Shown: in pieces, positions 63,098 to 64,000 of the stretch
Layout: each line of letters opens with the position of its first letter
How positions within the stretch are numbered: the stretch's first letter is position 1
Assembly: GCA_016839705.1 (NCBI GenBank)
Contig: JAEOTR010000084.1
Location: 22,132-86,131 of the forward strand
From: Promethearchaeota archaeon
GTDB lineage: Archaea; Asgardarchaeota; Lokiarchaeia; Sigyniarchaeales; SOKP01
DNA length: 64,000 bases
Direction of reading: 5' to 3'
Translations under genes and position numbers: made by a program
Notes under the pieces: model-generated
Told to the model about the DNA's origin: nothing
Seen by the model: the letters and a program-made list of their open reading frames with translations, nothing else
Databases searched by the model: none

Positions 63098-63326
63098 AAA
63101 TTTTATATTATACCTACAACTACACCCATTAAATTGAGTGCTAATATTTAATAGATTTTATTGCTTAATATTTATGTAATTCAATAGTTAAAAATTCTCA
63201 TTAAATACAACTAAAGGGTAAGATATCCCTATGGTTTATTTAAAATATAAGAGAATTGTCCAAAATTTACTAAAAAACAAAATTTTAAAATAAAGTCTTT
63301 TATATCATCTTTAATAAAAATTTACG

Positions 63327-64000
63327 ATGTTTATTATGAGAAAAACGAGAAATAAAAGAAATTCAATAATCTTTGCGATAATTTTAATCAACATTCTACT
63401 AATACCTTGCTTTTCACAAATCTTAACTAAACATATTCCTAAAGAAGGGCTCAATATTGAGTTTATACCAAAACTCAGTGCCCCAACAATTACAATAAAT
63501 GATCCTAGTGCGAATGATCTCTTTGGAAGCACTGCACCCGATTATAATGTAACAATAACAGATGGTGCGGGAGTAAATGAAACTTGGTATGAATTAAATA
63601 ACGGTACAGACTGGTCAGGAAACTTTACATTTTCGGGATCAACTGGTACTATAAACGAATCAACATGGGACTTTTTTGATAATGGGACCGTAACTATTAC
63701 ATTCTATGCAAATAATACATTAAGTGAAGAATCTTCACAATCAGTTACAGTACGAAAAGATATAGTCAATCCCTCAATTGATAGTATCGATTCCCCATCA
63801 TCTGGTGCCTGGTTTGGTAGTACAGCACCAACTTATAGTCTTTCCATTACGGAGGTTAATTTGGATGAGATCTGGTATACTCTCGATAGTGGAACGACAA
63901 ATTATACCGGAGCTGCGAGTGGGACGATTAATTCTACGGCGTGGAGTAATGCAGGTGAAGGACCCGTTACGATTATATTTTATGTGAACGATTCCGCGGG
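63327..64000 (+). CDS. Surface protein with Ig-like repeats, C-terminus beyond window edge
   Basis: The frame is open from ATG 63327 to the last base, with 224 residues visible. A hydrophobic signal/anchor (about 14-30) precedes beta-rich repeats of some 85 residues: GSTAPDYNVTIT, WYELNNGT, NESTWDFFDNGTVTITFYAN, then GSTAPTYSLSIT, WYTLDSGT, NSTAWSNAGEGPVTIIFYVN. Numerous N-x-S/T sites could be glycosylated. The second repeat has more G+C than the first and than the genome around it. It is likely a large cell-surface or adhesin-like protein continuing beyond the window. ATG 63336 is an alternative start. Confidence 0.8.
   Translation, partial: MFIMRKTRNKRNSIIFAIILINILLIPCFSQILTKHIPKEGLNIEFIPKLSAPTITINDPSANDLFGSTAPDYNVTITDGAGVNETWYELNNGTDWSGNFTFSGSTGTINESTWDFFDNGTVTITFYANNTLSEESSQSVTVRKDIVNPSIDSIDSPSSGAWFGSTAPTYSLSITEVNLDEIWYTLDSGTTNYTGAASGTINSTAWSNAGEGPVTIIFYVNDSA

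Noticed and set aside
1..64000. CRISPR arrays, insertion sequences and integrase genes
   Set aside because: No regularly spaced direct repeats, transposase or integrase motifs were seen in any frame.

Overview
The window is about 64 kb of AT-rich archaeal DNA and most resembles an Asgard archaeon of the Lokiarchaeia type. The archaeal evidence is TFB, Rpo7, Rpo10, Spt4, the ribosomal proteins S24e, S27ae, S28e, S6e, L7Ae and L24e, the Kae1-Bud32 pair, and a fused Fae-Hps. The Asgard evidence is a Rab-like GTPase, an Arf/Rag-like GTPase with a long N-terminal extension, two roadblock/LC7 proteins, at least one gelsolin-like domain protein, a pseudo-GTPase/TPR protein of 1060 residues, and WD40 and HEAT repeat proteins. 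I see no insertion sequence, CRISPR array or tRNA gene.

Layout. 1-4.4 kb, mostly minus strand: two zinc-ribbon membrane proteins, an alpha/beta hydrolase, a DUF2085-type membrane protein and a tandem duplicate pair of unknown family. 4.5-10.1 kb: the pseudo-GTPase/TPR protein, TFB and the Arf/Rag-like GTPase. 10.1-21.3 kb: PAP2 and PHP enzymes, a CoA-transferase/GNAT fusion divergent from acetyl-CoA synthetase, a HAD-like/ATC-hydrolase-like fusion that has lost its nucleophile, and a heterodimeric ABC exporter. 21.4-31 kb: HEAT and roadblock proteins, an M20-like protein lacking metal ligands, a DUF362-ferredoxin protein, the Rab-like GTPase, a HAD phosphatase, a dolichol-kinase-like protein, a second roadblock protein, and a DhnA-type aldolase. 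31-38.4 kb: information-processing genes, namely rpo7-spt4-DUF359-rps24e-rps27ae-kae1-bud32, then S28e/L7Ae and L24e/S6e on the minus strand with rpo10 on the plus strand between them. 38.6-47.2 kb: a possible gelsolin-like protein, a radical SAM protein, an alkyltransferase-like protein, an aminotransferase, Fae-Hps, a U32 peptidase and an alcohol dehydrogenase. 47.5-53.4 kb: a TrmB-like coiled-coil protein and the leuA-leuC-leuD operon. 53.8-57.9 kb: a secreted protein and a membrane winged-helix regulator sharing an ectodomain, then nitroreductase, WD40 and phosphodiesterase. 58-62.7 kb: a minus-strand block with PLP enzyme, enoyl-CoA hydratase, acyl-CoA synthetase and MBL hydrolase. The window ends inside a repeat-rich surface protein.

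The most unusual signal concerns translation starts. At least four well-conserved genes (Rpo10, L7Ae, S28e and the Rab-like GTPase) have no in-frame ATG, GTG or TTG that could give a full-length protein. Each instead has an isoleucine codon (ATA or ATT; ATC is possible for S28e) where family alignment puts the initiator, with a Shine-Dalgarno motif upstream. Rpo7 (ATC) and the alkyltransferase-like protein (ATT or GTT) probably belong to the same class. In Rpo10, L7Ae, Rpo7 and probably S28e, the gap between the GGTGA-equivalent end of the motif and the start is six bases. Standard gene finding misses two of these genes and truncates the others.
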